Shown here piece after piece: positions 1 to 10,610 of a DNA stretch of 64,000 bases. Source of the stretch: Marisa cornuarietis (taxonomy: Eukaryota > Mollusca > Gastropoda > Architaenioglossa > Ampullariidae); the NCBI GenBank assembly GCA_004794655.1, contig SMMW01000080.1:1884501-1948500 (forward strand), written 5' to 3'. Both the position numbers and the translations under genes were made by a program. Numbering within the stretch: the stretch's first letter is position 1; every line of letters begins with the position of its first letter. The notes under the pieces were generated by a model that searched no databases, had not been told where the DNA came from, and was given only the letters and a program-made list of their open reading frames with translations.

Positions 1-475
1 TATACTAAAGTTGTTATGTTCTTCTTCGCTGTCACCGTCTTCGTCCATTGCTGCGCATGTACATGTTACCCACTCGGAGCCACTAAGAGACTATAAGGCT
101 ATTGCATTGTCCGGTAGTGTTTCGAGCAAAGACAAATAAAAGAGACGACGCGAAGAAACGCCGGCGGGTGTAACGACTGGTTGTGTATTTTTCACCGGAC
201 ATACCGAGTGTAGGTCTCGGCAGACATCGGTCGGGTCAGGTGCGGGGAGATATTAGTTCAAAGGATCTTATTCCCGCAAGCGCGATCTTGAAACTAGAAC
301 TGAAACAAATCTGTATATCAAACAGTCCGCAATACTGGATTTGGAACTACTCCACATTTACTATTAACGAAGCAAGTACACTTGACAAAAAAGCACTACA
401 TCAATACTGCATTTTCGTTCTCCTTGCAAGATAATATGTTGGTGTGACAGTGCTTTGTAGCATGTAGCAGGATTT
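1..475. repeat. Dispersed repeat, copy 1 (partner near 9618-10380)
   Basis: Bases about 68-225 match about 10085-10235 almost base for base, and the start of the window resembles 9618-9660. In the second copy the middle is interrupted by other sequence, including a tRNA-derived SINE. Both copies contain the arms TGTCCGGT (108-115 here) and ACCGGACA (194-201), separated by 78 bases in each. No believable protein is encoded: the short open frame at 183-434 matches nothing I recognise. This is probably a mobile-element fragment of unknown class. Confidence 0.6.
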
Positions 476-1985
476 TGATTGCGCTATTCTCTTTTTTTTA
501 ATCTGCTTATACCAATCATGTTTTTCTTAATAGTTTGATAGAATGAGATGTTAGTGCGGGTTTTTGTCGTGTTTTCTATGCACTTTTAACTTTATTTGAA
601 TGATAATTCTTGCAGAGTTAGTCAAGTAAATTTACATGTATTATCAGCTTAGTTATTTTAAACTCACTAAGACTGACACGGTTTTTAAAAGCAAGAACGT
701 ACCGTATATTTAGATTATACCTTGAGAGTGTGTGTCTTTGTTACCCCAAATTTTGTAAGTTAAATTAAATTTTTATCACTTGCAAGCGAAAGAAACGAGA
801 TGGCATCGTTTGTACAGAACCGCACAAAGAATTGTCTGTCCGATTTAATAATAATAATAATAACCTAGTCACGTGTATGAGGCACATGGATGTGTTTTGT
901 GTACATTTCGCTTTGCGTTTCTCTGTGATTGCGTGCATGCGTGTCATTATGTTTTTTGTGTATGTGCTAGCGGTGTTCTTTTAGAAGGAATAAAGCTCGT
1001 TTGCATCCTCATTATCTTTTATGTTAATGAATGACTATTAATTTTGATTCAGATACATACTTGCTGGATCAATCAATCAAGCAAGCAAGTAAATAAATGA
1101 AGCAAGATATTTGTCAGGGACCAGGGTTACCGCCCCTGACTGGTTAGGAGTGTGTAGTGCTCAGACTTCTGTGGTGTAGTGTGTTGAGAGTGAGAAAGCA
1201 GGAAGACATGTTAAGTTTGTAAAGGGAAGAAGAGTAATTCATTTCCCATCAGTCAAGGTAATCTTGTGCAAAATTCCCTATTTAATCATTTAAATTGTGA
1301 AACTTTAAACTGCTTAAGATGCGAGAGAATATATTAATATTAGATTGTAAGTGAAGTTATGGCGGAGAAAGATAAAGTTGAATGTGAGTGAAAATGAAAC
1401 AAATTTTGTGACAGTAGATAAATTCGAGAAATTGTTCAGGAATTACTAGGCAGACGAATTACTAGAGAGAGCTTACTACGTGCCAAGACACGCAAGAACC
1501 AGGGACGTCTGCGAGTTACACTATAGTTGTCTGTTGAAACCAAAGAATTACAAGGGAGAAGAGTCTTCGCCGCAGTCGACAGGGAGACTACGAGGTTGTG
1601 AGAAAGAGGTTTGACCCAAAGCTGCGTTCTCCGTAGGACCTATAACGCCACGACGGACTTAGATGGAGATTCGCTGAGTGTGAGGAACTTTAAGGAGATT
1701 ACCCAGATGATAGGTTGATGCATCCTAGAAGAGGTAGAGAACTCGCTACCCCTAGATCTGTGTAATTACGAACAGTCTAACAGCGAGAGAGTGGACGGGA
1801 ACACAGACAAGGGAAGCTACTCCCAACTGGAAAGCGGCGAGTGTTAGTGTAAGTAGTTTGAAACATTTGAAAACCTGTTAGCGCAAATAGATCCATTATC
1901 GGACGTTTAATGAAGACGAGTTCTGAAGTAAGTCGTTGGATATATTTGAACGACGTTTGATTATATGGATTTTGAAGAAACTGAA
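476..1985. other. Gene-free stretch, unidentified
   Basis: I found no gene here. There is a short ATA-type microsatellite near 846-862. About 1100-1960 is richer in GC than its surroundings and has no long open frame. It could be a decayed retroelement, but I saw no motif that proves this. Confidence 0.5.
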
Positions 1986-2440
1986 GGCAGAACTGCGATA
2001 TCGACTAACTCGCTGCGTCATAGGCCGGGCTATACAATTTTGTCAGAGGGGAGAGTGGGTATGATCCATTTTTTAGAGGGGAGCGTGGTTGGACGTGGCT
2101 TGGTGCTGTGTGTGACATAAACTGTCTTTAATGATAACGAAATGATTTTTTATTTAGGGTTAGGGGCTAGGGTTTGGGTTAGGTTTAGGGTTTGGGGTTA
2201 GGTTTAGAGGTTAGGGTTTGGAGGTAGGGTTTGTGGGTAGGGTTAGGTTATTAGGTGGATTTGGCCAATAGACTGGAGTGAGCAGACGACAAATGCTAAA
2301 CAGACGACATCAGTCGAGTGCACAGAGTAGGCAGCTGAGGTCGAGTGACGTCATAGTGACGTCACTGTTTTTTGCATAGCTCCGCCTACAGGTACGCCCT
2401 TTTTGTTATGGCCTTCACGATTAACTCTGTTTTGCATCTG
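1986..2440 (-). mobile_element. Non-autonomous DNA element (MITE-like) with TTAGGG-like core
   Basis: It starts with GGCAGAACT, the same terminus as the two well-bounded MITEs at 43229-43407 and 43888-44113. Its reverse complement matches those copies inside: a 'ggccataacaaaaa' motif at one end, then runs of CCTAACCC/CCTAAACC-type repeats at 2150-2250. It also matches 32170-33139 in the opposite orientation. Two perfect TGACGTCA palindromes (CRE/ATF-type sites) lie at 2346-2353 and 2357-2364. No protein is encoded. The far end near 2440 is uncertain, and I could not find a convincing target duplication for this copy. Confidence 0.55.
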
Positions 2441-2814
2441 TGCCAATTAGAATTTAAGAGAGATGGATTTTTGTGGAATGATATATGCATAGATGGTTCA
2501 TGTATTTAGTTATTTATGTGTTTTTCATACTGCCTGGCGTTACATATTTATATCAGTCCGTTAGATAAAGTGGATGCATGCTAATGTGGATATATTAGGA
2601 TATATTAGGGTATTGGCTTAAAACAAAATATAATATATAATATAAAAGAATAAAAGACGCAGGCTCAAAAGACAAAGAGAAGCAAAGCCAACAAGAAATT
2701 TACTTTTGGGGTAACTTTTCAATACAATAGTGGAACGCCCACTGGCAGATCTTTGTTATTTGTTGTGAGAAAGTTTACATGTGTACTTATTACAAAGTGC
2801 TTTCGATTGCTCAG
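2441..2814. other. Gene-free AT-rich stretch
   Basis: No recognisable feature. AT-rich spacer. Confidence 0.5.
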
Positions 2815-2925
2815 TCCTGCATGTTTAAAACTGCTCCTGACTATTTACAAGAGGTAGTTCCTCCTTTCCATCCGTCACGTGGTCTGCGCTTTGGCTCATC
2901 ATCATCATCAAAGAACACGTGTCAA
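2815..2925 (+). mobile_element. CR1/L2-type LINE fragment
   Basis: One plus-strand frame reads 'FKTAPDYLQEVVPPF' followed shortly by 'SRGLRFGSSS'. This is the pattern seen near the C-terminus of CR1/L2 reverse transcriptases (APDYLQ..., then RxLRSSS). Only about 35 residues remain, with no catalytic motif. Similar segments occur in better-preserved copies at 53300-53400 and 56470-56540. Confidence 0.55.
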
Positions 2926-3689
2926 TACCTGAGTTCAGTCTCTGTATGTTGACTGTGGAGGTGGTTCTGACAGAACTAATCAATTAAGCAATAAATTAAG
3001 CAATCAAGCTATTATGTCTGTGTGTGTATGTGAGAAGAAAACTGGGCAAGCAACGAAAGTAAAAGAGATGGAACAGAGATAAAAACACACAAAAAAGAGT
3101 ATGGGAGTTGTTTTGTCGGTTGTGTACAGTTTAAATTCAAATCAGCGTTGTAAGAGTGAAACTGGCTAAACACATGTACCGACAATGTGTTACACCTAGT
3201 CATCTTGCTAGCAAACTATTATATTCATGTATACAGGTGAAAAAAATACCTTTTAAGTCTTTTTAAAGATTGTGAAGTTTTTTTATTATTTAGAAATATA
3301 TCATATCATAAAAAGTAATAATGCGGACCAATATCCTTCACTGTGAAAGTTATAACTGATATAAGCACAAACTGTGGTAGCTGGGATCACTGGATCTCCT
3401 TTCCTGTACACCTACACTACCGTGCATTGAAACACCAATCAAGATTAATCAGAAGGCACTCATCTCACATTTCTATATTTACCATTTCCAAACGGCTACA
3501 GCTGGGGCCATTATTTTTATCCCGCTTCTCTTCTTTGGTTTTGAATCTTGTTTAATATGTCTTTACTTAAGACAAGTTACTATTTTTATACGTAATTTTA
3601 CAGAATATTTTTTAGGCTTTCGTTAATTCTTATGAATGAACGAGTTGAAAGTTAACGTGCCTTCCCTTTTAATCAGCATATCACAGTGT
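2926..3689. other. Gene-free stretch
   Basis: No gene or repeat that I can name. A short open frame at 3343-3555 shows no known motif and has no support. Confidence 0.5.
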
Positions 3690-3960
3690 GCACCTGCAAT
3701 CAGTCACCAGTTTCCACCAAAAGTCAACATGTAGCACTCAGAGGCGACAGAAATCGTCTCTTCTCGTCGTTTTAAGGCCTCGTTAAGTTTCCTCACTCTG
3801 AATACTATCGCCGTCGATACGATGGTGAAGCCAAAAACTGAAAATTCAAATCTTAACAGGGTGTTCTTGAATATTCTCTGTATGGTACTATTGGTGGGGT
3901 AAGGCTCTGTTTAAAAATGCATTTTGAACGATAACCATAACACTTTAGTAGATTTAGTAC
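3690..3960 (-). pseudogene. Relic fragment of a 7TM receptor (TM5 to third intracellular loop)
   Basis: The minus-strand reading gives 'GFTIVSTAIVFRVRKLNE' followed by 'ALKRREETISVAS'. This aligns with 'YIIVSTATLVTVIKLNTALK' and 'WREET.FVAS' in the intact receptor at 6797-7861. Nucleotide similarity also continues upstream in the gene to about 3960. The rest of the gene is gone. A block at 4165-4258 matches 20135-20225 in the 5' flank of the receptor at 17585-18649, so this is the remnant of a whole tandem unit with internal deletions. It is the most diverged receptor copy in the window. Confidence 0.75.
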
Positions 3961-4164
3961 TAGCAGTAAATTAATAATAATATTAATGGGTTACTTATAC
4001 AGCATCACATTTGAGTCCTTGGGCCTCAGGGTGAGCTCACCGTGCGATAATCGTCACAATAACCGCGACAAGAGACCTTAAAATATATCAGAGGACAAAG
4101 AACAGCAAGAGGAGCTGAGCACTGTGGCTTTAAGCAAAAGGCGAGACCACGGACATGATAGTAA

Positions 4165-4258
4165 ACAGTAGAAACTGTTGTATTTTGCATGTGTAGTTTG
4201 GATTTTAGATATGCTAATAAGCCATCGTGTCTTCATTTGTGTGTAATTACGATTCCTG
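4165..4258 (-). repeat. Receptor-unit flank block (matches 20135-20225)
   Basis: It shares 'gtattttgcatgtgta' and 'gtaattacgattc' in the same order and spacing with the far 5' flank of the receptor unit at 17585-18649. It is therefore flank left over from the relic receptor unit at 3690-3960. Confidence 0.6.
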
Positions 4259-4449
4259 TCGCCCATAACGGTCACCAAATGAGACGAGGACGCGAACGAG
4301 TTCAATCTCCCATTCCTGAGATCCAACAACGAGCTTCTTAACCACAATCACCAGGAGCAGGTGGCTTTTAGACACAGGAAAATGAGCAACAATAGCCTGT
4401 CTATACCCTGGCTCGTATCTAGAGAACGTTTGCACACTCAATCAATCTA

Positions 4450-5140
4450 GAAAATGGGATGAGCTCATCAACGAGCCCAGTCACTACAGCTGGGCCATTG
4501 TTCGACTAGCAGAGGTTTGCTGGACAGGGTTTGGATAGACCCAGGCACTCAATGTCTATTAATTCTTCTTCAGCGGAGAGGAGACCAAGCAGGTGCACGG
4601 GGTCGGTTCTCTTGTTCAGAAACAGGGGGTGGAGGCGGTTGTCAGCTGGCCCTCATCTCAAACAGGGTCCTTTCCGTCCGGGCTGCTGCCAAACTCAACA
4701 GCCTGACCGTCATCCAGGTATACTCTCCTACTTCCTTTCACCGGGACGAGGAAGTGAAACTGTTTTATTGACAGTTGGAAAAAACGCAATAAGTGTGATA
4801 CCGAAAAAAGACATCTACTGCATGATCGGGGACTTACATGCTAACTTCGGCCCAAGTGTACACCAGCAACAGGTAGAAACAGTAGGTGAATTCGTGCTTG
4901 ACGAAATGGGCGAGCGGGGTCTGTGACTGCTTGGGTGTGCACAGAGCCATAAGTACACCCTTGCCAACACCTTGCATCCGTACAAGGAGACACAGCTAGC
5001 CACCAGGTACTCTCCTGATTGATCAATACACAATCAGATTGACTTCATCTTACTCCCGAGGCGCTTCAAGTCAAGCATCAATCCGGCGAAAACGAGGGCA
5101 TTTCAGGGTGTGCACATTGGCAGTGACCATAACCTCGTCC
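4450..5140 (+). pseudogene. RTE-like LINE endonuclease fragment
   Basis: Pieces in shifting frames spell an AP-type endonuclease: 'LALISNRVLSVRAAAKLNSL', 'VIQVYSPTS', 'EEVKLFY', 'PKKDIY', 'IGDLHANFGPSVHQQQ' and 'GSDHNLV' near the end. The order (substrate-binding VYxPTS, GDxNA-like, then SDHxLV with the catalytic His) is that of non-LTR retrotransposon endonucleases, which nick the target to prime reverse transcription. There are many stops and frameshifts and no reverse transcriptase follows, so it is dead. The same family is seen at 23745-24804 and 44260-47215. Confidence 0.75.
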
Positions 5141-5515
5141 ATGAACTAGAATAGTGCCTTAGGGAGATTGTGAGACTGGCAGAAGTTAGATGGTTAGGAT
5201 CTGTGGAGACAGCAACTGAAAAAGAATACAAGCTTTAGTACAGTGATGGGGATGCCAGACACGAGCATGGCGTAGGTTTCCTCCGGTAGGCAGATCTCTT
5301 TTCGTATCTCTGCCCCGCCTCACAATGTCACCATTGTTCTAGTGTATACACGAAGACAACGAAGTGAAGAATTATAACAATAGGTTTTTAACTCGTTGAC
5401 TGGAATGCATAGGTCAGCCCAGACGCCTACCAGCAATGGGCAGCTGAGGTGGGTTAATTTGACATTGGATAAACCAGCGACAGGGACTTCCAACAAGTGT
5501 CTGTCACATTTGATA
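5141..5515 (+). pseudogene. RTE endonuclease fragment belonging to receptor unit A
   Basis: It reads as broken pieces: 'HELE', 'REIVRLAEVRWLGSVETAT', 'GDARHEHGVGF' and 'SPDAYQQWAAEVG'. These are N-terminal endonuclease segments of an RTE-like element. The same fragment, with its own independent mutations, occurs at 16562-17060 and 26290-26650, each time just beyond the 3' end of a 7TM receptor. It abuts the unrelated endonuclease fragment 4450-5140 at a sharp junction. Confidence 0.7.
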
Positions 5516-5529
5516 AATTTCGCTACTGA

Positions 5530-5950
5530 GCAACAACTAATATTGCGCTATATCCCAGCCCTATGGGTAACCTCTTGGCGCTGTACAAAGAACACAAAAT
5601 AGGGAAGTTGATGAATTGATAAGGCTCTTTTTCTAAAGATGACATCCTGTTTTTAGGTCAAGGCGTCGATGGGTCACAGTTTGCATCTACAGACCATACA
5701 AGTATTTGTCAAACGCAAAATAAATAGATCAATAATCAAGAACGTGGCTGAAATCGTCAGTAGATTGCTGATTCCCATGACCACATGTCACCAGAGAGAA
5801 TCTGAGCAAAAATGTTAAAACATTCGACTGTTTAACAATCACGTCCATCTAACGAAGAAACTGTCAAGGCGCTAGTTCTTGAAGACTGGCCAAAGAAAGT
5901 TAAAATAAGTTGATGAAAAGCAGAAGGCCACAATGCAGCTTACAATTTAA
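5530..5950 (-). repeat. Dispersed repeat, copy 1 (partner 10611-11080)
   Basis: The match to 10611-11080 is along the whole length: a 'gcgctatatcccagcc'-like end, then GATGACATC, GTCAAACG/GTCAAAAG, ATCAATCAAG, and GGCCAAAGAAAGTT near the far end. The 'tatagcgc' terminus is typical of the 3' end of CR1/L2-type elements read on the minus strand. No protein was recognised. It is probably a SINE or truncated LINE 3' region. Confidence 0.55.
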
Positions 5951-6086
5951 AAAGGTCAAACCAAAAAACTTTTTTGTGTCATTTTTTTCTTTTAGTGTTA
6001 TATACCGTTTCATTTCAAGTAAATTTAAACAATTATGCCAGGTTCAATTTTGATGAACACAAATTGCATCTCATTATAACTGCATC

Positions 6087-6357
6087 TCAAGACTTGCAGG
6101 TAACTGAAGTAATTGAGGGTAAAATCTTTCTTCTACGACAACTGAATAATTGGTGAAAGTGGAGCTTGAACTTGGAAGAATAGTAATAGTAGACGAAAAA
6201 GTGGACGCAGCTGTTTGTCTCTGGAATCCAGTTAACAATCAAAGCAAAGAGTAGCAAATCTTCGTCACTGAAATCGACCTTAAGATTGGCCCAAACAAAG
6301 ACACAGGTTTCCCAAGCAACAAGTGGTAACATGGTTCCAATGTACACACAAGAAACG
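6087..6357 (-). pseudogene. Truncated 7TM receptor, 3' fragment (TM6-TM7 and tail)
   Basis: It encodes only the C-terminal part: the end of TM6 ('YIGTMLPLVAWE'), the extracellular loop, TM7 ('NWIPETNSCVHFFVYYYYSS') and the tail, ending at a stop at 6087. It is close in sequence to the receptor at 6797-7861 but has diverged. Upstream of TM6 the homology stops at about 6357 and unrelated sequence follows to about 6778. It has no start and cannot make a receptor. Confidence 0.9.
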
Positions 6358-6778
6358 TCATAAGAATCTGACGCAATCGTTGTGATTTGGTTGGTTTTGA
6401 CGTGATTGGCGCGTGGGGAGAGAGGGGCGGTTATGGAAGAGCGAAGAAAGTAAAAGGGAGACTGCTGCGAAAAGGCAGACGACTGTGGAATAAATACCGA
6501 GACTTTCTTCAGCTGTTAATCTGCTGTTGGAGCGGATTGATGATCATCAGAGCGGGGTGGTATCTTAGGGTATAGACAGGGAGGAGGAGGTATTGGGCAT
6601 GTAGGCGTCTTCTTTTGCCCCGGCCCATTATTTTCTTTGTTCTCTTCTACGTTTCTTCTACATTTGTTTGGGTTTTTTTCTTTTTTTGTTTTGATTAAAC
6701 GTGTCTTTGTATTGTCCTCTCGTGTGCGTGTCGTTTGTTCTGCACTGGAGAGCGATTGGATTCGTCGCTACACGCGAC
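6358..6778. other. Unidentified insertion between receptor copies
   Basis: About 420 bases absent from the equivalent place in the other receptor units. It begins near TGTGATTTGG and ends ...CACGCGACA, so TG...CA ends as in an LTR are possible. I saw no target duplication because the two flanks come from different receptor copies. A pyrimidine-rich tract lies at 6600-6700. No coding region. Confidence 0.35.
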
Positions 6779-6796
6779 AATGAACACAAACGGTCT

Positions 6797-7861
6797 CTAA
6801 GGTCTGTAAGTAACTGAAGTAATTGGGGGTAAAATCTTTCTTCTAAGACGACTGAATAATTGCTGGAAGTGAAGCTTAAACTTGGAAGAATAGTGATAAT
6901 AGATAAAACAGTGTACGCAGCTGTTTGTTTCTGGAATCCAGTTCATAATCGAAGCAAAGATTAGCAAACCCTCATTATTTAAATCGACCTTAAGATTGGC
7001 CCAAACAAAGACACAGGTTTCCCAAGCAACAAGTGGTAACATGGTTCCAATGTACACACAAGAAACTATTACTAACATGACTGTGAGAGCCCTCTGCCGG
7101 CTGGAACTGTCTGAGGCGACAAAACTCGTCTCTTCTCGCCATTTTAATGCCGTGTTCAGCTTTATTACTGTCACTAAAGTCGCCGTCGACACGATGATGT
7201 ATACAGCAACGGGAAATGCAAATCCTAGCAGATTGTTCTTAAATATTGTCAGTATTGTTTTGTTGGCGCGGAAGAATTCCGTACTAAAAAACATGCGAAT
7301 TTTTGTCCCTTGAATAATAACCACATCACTGTAGTGGCAAAGCGGAAAGGTAACACGGCAAAGCTGAAGAATCAGGAAAGATGTTACAATCACTGTTGCC
7401 ATGGTGCGCGTGCTAATCAGTGTAGAAGCTCGGAGAGGAAACACCACACACACGCAACGTTCTACCGCGATCACCATGGTGATAAAGGAGGATGTTGATC
7501 TTAAGGTGTATACTACGCTTAATACACCAGCATAAGCAACTCTGTTATATTTTTCGAAGGACACTTCGTCAGACCACTCGATGAAGTAGCTCACGGAGAA
7601 CAATAAAAACACTGACAACAAGAAGGCGCAGTCTGTGAGAGCCAAGGAGAAGAGACAGACGTTCATTCGATCACGGAGACCCTGACTGTAGAACACGACA
7701 CAGTTAACGAGGTTACCTGGGATACCGATAAGACACATCAGTGGTGTAAGACCTACAGAGATAATTATATCAACTATCTTGAATAAAGCGAGGTTTTGCT
7801 CAATGGGAGATGAGACTACTGATGTCACCCCGGGTATCGTCACGTTAATAGACTCATTCAT
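6797..7861 (-). CDS. 7TM rhodopsin-type receptor A, chemosensory-like
   Basis: Intact single-exon protein of 354 residues, predicted to sit in the plasma membrane and signal through G proteins. TM1 is about 33-58 with the GN pair at 49-50. TM2 is about 68-92 with D77 in 'LALTD'. TM3 is about 108-138 ending in 'ERC' (134-136) in place of DRY. TM4 is about 154-178, TM5 208-236, TM6 258-284 and TM7 298-322, where 'NSCVHCFIY' replaces NPxxY. The N-terminus has two N-glycosylation sites (N2, N6). The cysteine normally at the top of TM3 is missing. The closest groups I know are gastropod chemosensory and peptide-type class A receptors; the ligand is unknown. A paralogue of nearly the same sequence lies at 17585-18649. 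Confidence 0.85.
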   Translation of the reverse strand: MNESINVTIPGVTSVVSSPIEQNLALFKIVDIIISVGLTPLMCLIGIPGNLVNCVVFYSQGLRDRMNVCLFSLALTDCAFLLSVFLLFSVSYFIEWSDEVSFEKYNRVAYAGVLSVVYTLRSTSSFITMVIAVERCVCVVFPLRASTLISTRTMATVIVTSFLILQLCRVTFPLCHYSDVVIIQGTKIRMFFSTEFFRANKTILTIFKNNLLGFAFPVAVYIIVSTATLVTVIKLNTALKWREETSFVASDSSSRQRALTVMLVIVSCVYIGTMLPLVAWETCVFVWANLKVDLNNEGLLIFASIMNWIPETNSCVHCFIYYHYSSKFKLHFQQLFSRLRRKILPPITSVTYRP

Positions 7862-8403
7862 TATTCTTAAACAATCACAATGCTTTGTTCTATCAACCTG
7901 CCCATTTGACTCTGGCGTAAAACATTTTCTTCGTGTCCTGTAGAACGCATTTCTTTAATGGTTTCTTTATATTTATTAAAAGGAAAAAGCTGCAAAAGCT
8001 ATTTTTCGAACTGAAATAAATTTTAAAATTCAGCTGTTAATTTTTAAAACATGCTCCTTTGATAACTACACATTAAACAGTCAAAAAGCACTTTATGAAA
8101 AAGTTACCTAGTAATACCGTGATCCCTCCCTTTAATTGTGCCAAGAACTACTGACTGAATGGTAAGTAAATACTATGAAGTTTACCACTTTTAAACTTTC
8201 ATCAAATAACAATTCATGTATGTTAAAATCAATGCTCTTCATATTATTGCTAGATTCTGAGATTCTGGAAGAAGTGGTTTAGGAGAAAATAATCAAAATT
8301 GTAGTTGAAAGAATGTCAAATTTCCGAATAAAATTTCGTATGGGCGGTATGTGTGCATGTGCATGTGTTTGAGGGCCCACGTGTGTGCATGTGTTTGAGG
8401 GCC

Positions 8404-8472
<69 letters not shown>

Positions 8473-8890
8473 CTCTGTTTCGTTTAGTAAATTGATTTAG
8501 TAACCTGACATTTTCATAATTACATTCTTATTCTCTCAATTCCTTATTCGATTTGAAAACTTACGAGAAAATAATTGCACGCTACCCAGTCTTAAATCAA
8601 ATAAATTTTTACTTTATTAACATCTGACTTTCAGAAATTTTCCGCAGATTATTGATGGGATGTGTTTGGTTGTTAAAAGTTTCGTCGATCGTAGGCATTA
8701 CTGAAATCTACTAGATATTTTTAATAGAACAAATCTGAGACGTACTAAACATTTTTAAATTTACATAGCAATGAACACAAAAAGTTGATAACACACATGT
8801 CCCGCAGGACTCAGCAGTACAGGTGCACTGGAGACGACAAGTTGTAAAGCTGTTATAACGGGGTAGGTCCCACAGCGACACCCGGAGTAG
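7862..8890 (-). promoter_or_regulatory. 5' flank of receptor A, conserved between units
   Basis: This flank aligns with 18650-19480 and 29132-29900 upstream of the other two receptors, including TTATTCTTAAAC/TATCACAAT just before the start codon and the GT tract further up. Promoter elements are probably in it, but I cannot place a TATA box or start site with confidence. The homology ends at about 8890, where a SINE-like insertion follows. Confidence 0.45.
8407..8467. repeat. (GT)n microsatellite
   Basis: About 30 uninterrupted GT units. A related tract sits at the equivalent distance upstream of the other two receptors (18989-19067, and a decayed one near 29437-29521), so it predates the duplications. 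Just before it, a motif 'gcatgtgtttgagggcccac' occurs twice. Confidence 0.95.
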
Positions 8891-8931
8891 ATAAAATCAG
8901 AGGAAACACGTGGCTCACTTTCTCTCTCAGG

Positions 8932-9170
8932 GGCGCGCGGTAGTGTAGTGGGGAAAACACTGGCTTGTCACCACTGCAGTGAGAGGCCCTGGGTCCTCGT
9001 CTCCAGACACCCTCACTAAGATGTTAGATTGTAGATACAGGGACTTAAGGTTAGGAAGTGGACCGTGGACGGTTGTGCTAATTGTTTGTAGTAGAATTAA
9101 TAAAGTAGTATGTAAGTTATGAATTAAAGACTCGTGCTTTTATCCGCTGCTGTCTTCTCACCCTTGTCTA
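8932..9170 (+). mobile_element. tRNA-derived SINE, probably tRNA-Asp type
   Basis: The head 'TAGTGTAGTGG' fits a box A promoter, followed by 'GGCTTGTCACC', which resembles the anticodon arm of tRNA-Asp (GTC), then a mutated box B (GGGTCCTCGTC). The body continues with AATAAAG and an AT-rich tail. The spacing is right for an RNA polymerase III promoter. It is not a working tRNA gene because the arms do not pair cleanly. It interrupts the receptor A upstream flank. Confidence 0.5.
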
Positions 9171-9617
9171 TCTACTCTTATATAAGAAAGGCACGTGGCT
9201 CCCACTATATCGGGTAAGTGACTGTAGCAACCATTTATGCAGCGTAGGGAGATGCAGAAATATCCTATTTTTTGTTTTTCTCTTTTTTTCTCTTCCTCTT
9301 TTTTCCAGGTCGAGCGATCTTCAGATAATTGGGCCGTGGACATAAGACTAATCCTGTTGCCGTGGGAGCGTCCCCCGTTATACTTGGAGGATATGCGAAC
9401 TCTTTGTTACACTCTCCCCTACTGCTTGCTTTTTCTTTTTGCCATACATTACCCCTGTCTTTCTTATCAACAGCTTAGATGTAGGTTAATATTGCAATGT
9501 AGGATACATCTCGTAAATTTTCAGTGTTTCATACTGTTAACTGTTTCATACGGTTGTGTGGTTAAACCTTCATAGTATAGTAGTCAAACATTGTGAGCAG
9601 TTAATTTTTTTCGCTAT
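9171..9617. other. Gene-free stretch
   Basis: No gene. A block around 9310-9390 resembles 11805-11875 ('tcagataatt' ... 'cccccgttatac'), so there may be another low-copy repeat here. Confidence 0.4.
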
Positions 9618-10380
9618 GCTTTATACTAAAGAAAGAAGTTGTTATGTCCTCCTTATATTCTCACTCTTGCAAGAGACTGTGGGACTGTTCGATCGCAACC
9701 ACTGGCATACCTAGTGAACGCAAGAGAGTGATTGTGTGAATGGGAGTGGGTCTACTGTGCGTATATCTGTGTGTAAAGGTAAGGTAAAGGTCATCCCATA
9801 ACCTCTTCAGGTACCCATTCCCGTCAGCTGGGTCGACTGGGGGAAGTTTGCTGCGCTTATTGGGAATTGAACCAGCGCGCTCTCGGTTCGGAAGCCAGCG
9901 CTCTAACCACTCGGCCATCCGCTTCCGCCCCATCTGTGTGTATGGGAGAGTTATTGTTGGTAAAATGTGGCCATTATCAAGTCAAGTTCCTCGTGCTATG
10001 TCACTTGGCGAATAAAAGGAATTATTATTATTATTAGTAGTAGTATTATTAACCGTCTCCTTCTTTGTCCACCTCTGCTCCACCCACCCATAGCCACTAA
10101 GAGACAATAAGGCTATTGCATTGTCCGGTAGTGTTTCGAACAAAGGCAAAGAAAAGAGACGAAGCGAAGAAGCGCAGGTGGGTGTAACGACTGGTTGTGT
10201 ATTGTTCACCGGACATACCGAGTGTAGGCCTCTTACAGCTTTGTGGATACAATGTGTCGTGTTAGTGATCGAATCTCATAAATGATGGGATGTGACATCG
10301 ATATGACATAGTTATTGTGAAGGACGACGAGTATGGTTGTGAACTAAAACTATAATGTAGCATGTGGTTGTTTGCTGTTA
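9618..10380. repeat. Dispersed repeat, copy 2 (partner 1-475), interrupted
   Basis: 10085-10235 matches 68-225 very closely and includes the same TGTCCGGT (10122-10129) and ACCGGACA (10208-10215) arms. The segment before it is split by a SINE (9776-9933) and by an (ATT)n/(AGT)n stretch at about 10021-10052. Confidence 0.6.
9776..9933 (-). mobile_element. tRNA-Ser/Leu-like SINE
   Basis: On the minus strand the head reads TGGCCGAGTGG (box A, 9908-9918) with 'TTAGAGCGCTGGCTT' next to it, then GGTTCAATTCC (box B, 9863-9873). This is a clear pol III promoter of a tRNA with a long D arm, as in tRNA-Ser or tRNA-Leu. It is followed by a non-tRNA body and a short repeated tail (ACCTTTACCTTACC). The tRNA cloverleaf is not preserved downstream of box B, so I call it a SINE rather than a tRNA gene. 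Confidence 0.8.
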
Positions 10381-10610
10381 GGTGTAGAATCTATTCCGAT
10401 TGTGCTTAGAAAGTATCGGCTGGCTTTCAGGTGCAGACCTCTTTCTTTTTCTCAAAAAACTGATAACAACTTAGGTACTACTATAACAATAGTCGACAAC
10501 AATAAATTATGTTGTTAGAATGTATAATATAAGCATCATGCACTTTATTAATCACGTTCTAGGAGTAGTTCAGATTCGTCCTGAAGATACTAATACTACG
10601 CATAAAAGTT

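Noticed and set aside
2150..2250. TTAGGG/TTTAGGG-like repeats suggesting interstitial telomere DNA
   Set aside because: The repeats are degenerate and lie within a MITE-like family whose other copies (32940-33000, 43300, 43990) carry the same core, so they are part of a mobile element.
6996..7498. Plus-strand open frames opposite receptor A (also opposite B and C at 17766-18286 and 28174-28769)
   Set aside because: They recur only because the receptor codons on the other strand are conserved; they have no motif of their own.
9776..9933. Genuine tRNA-Ser or tRNA-Leu gene
   Set aside because: Box A and box B are good, but the acceptor and anticodon arms do not pair properly and a non-tRNA body and repeat tail follow, as in a SINE.
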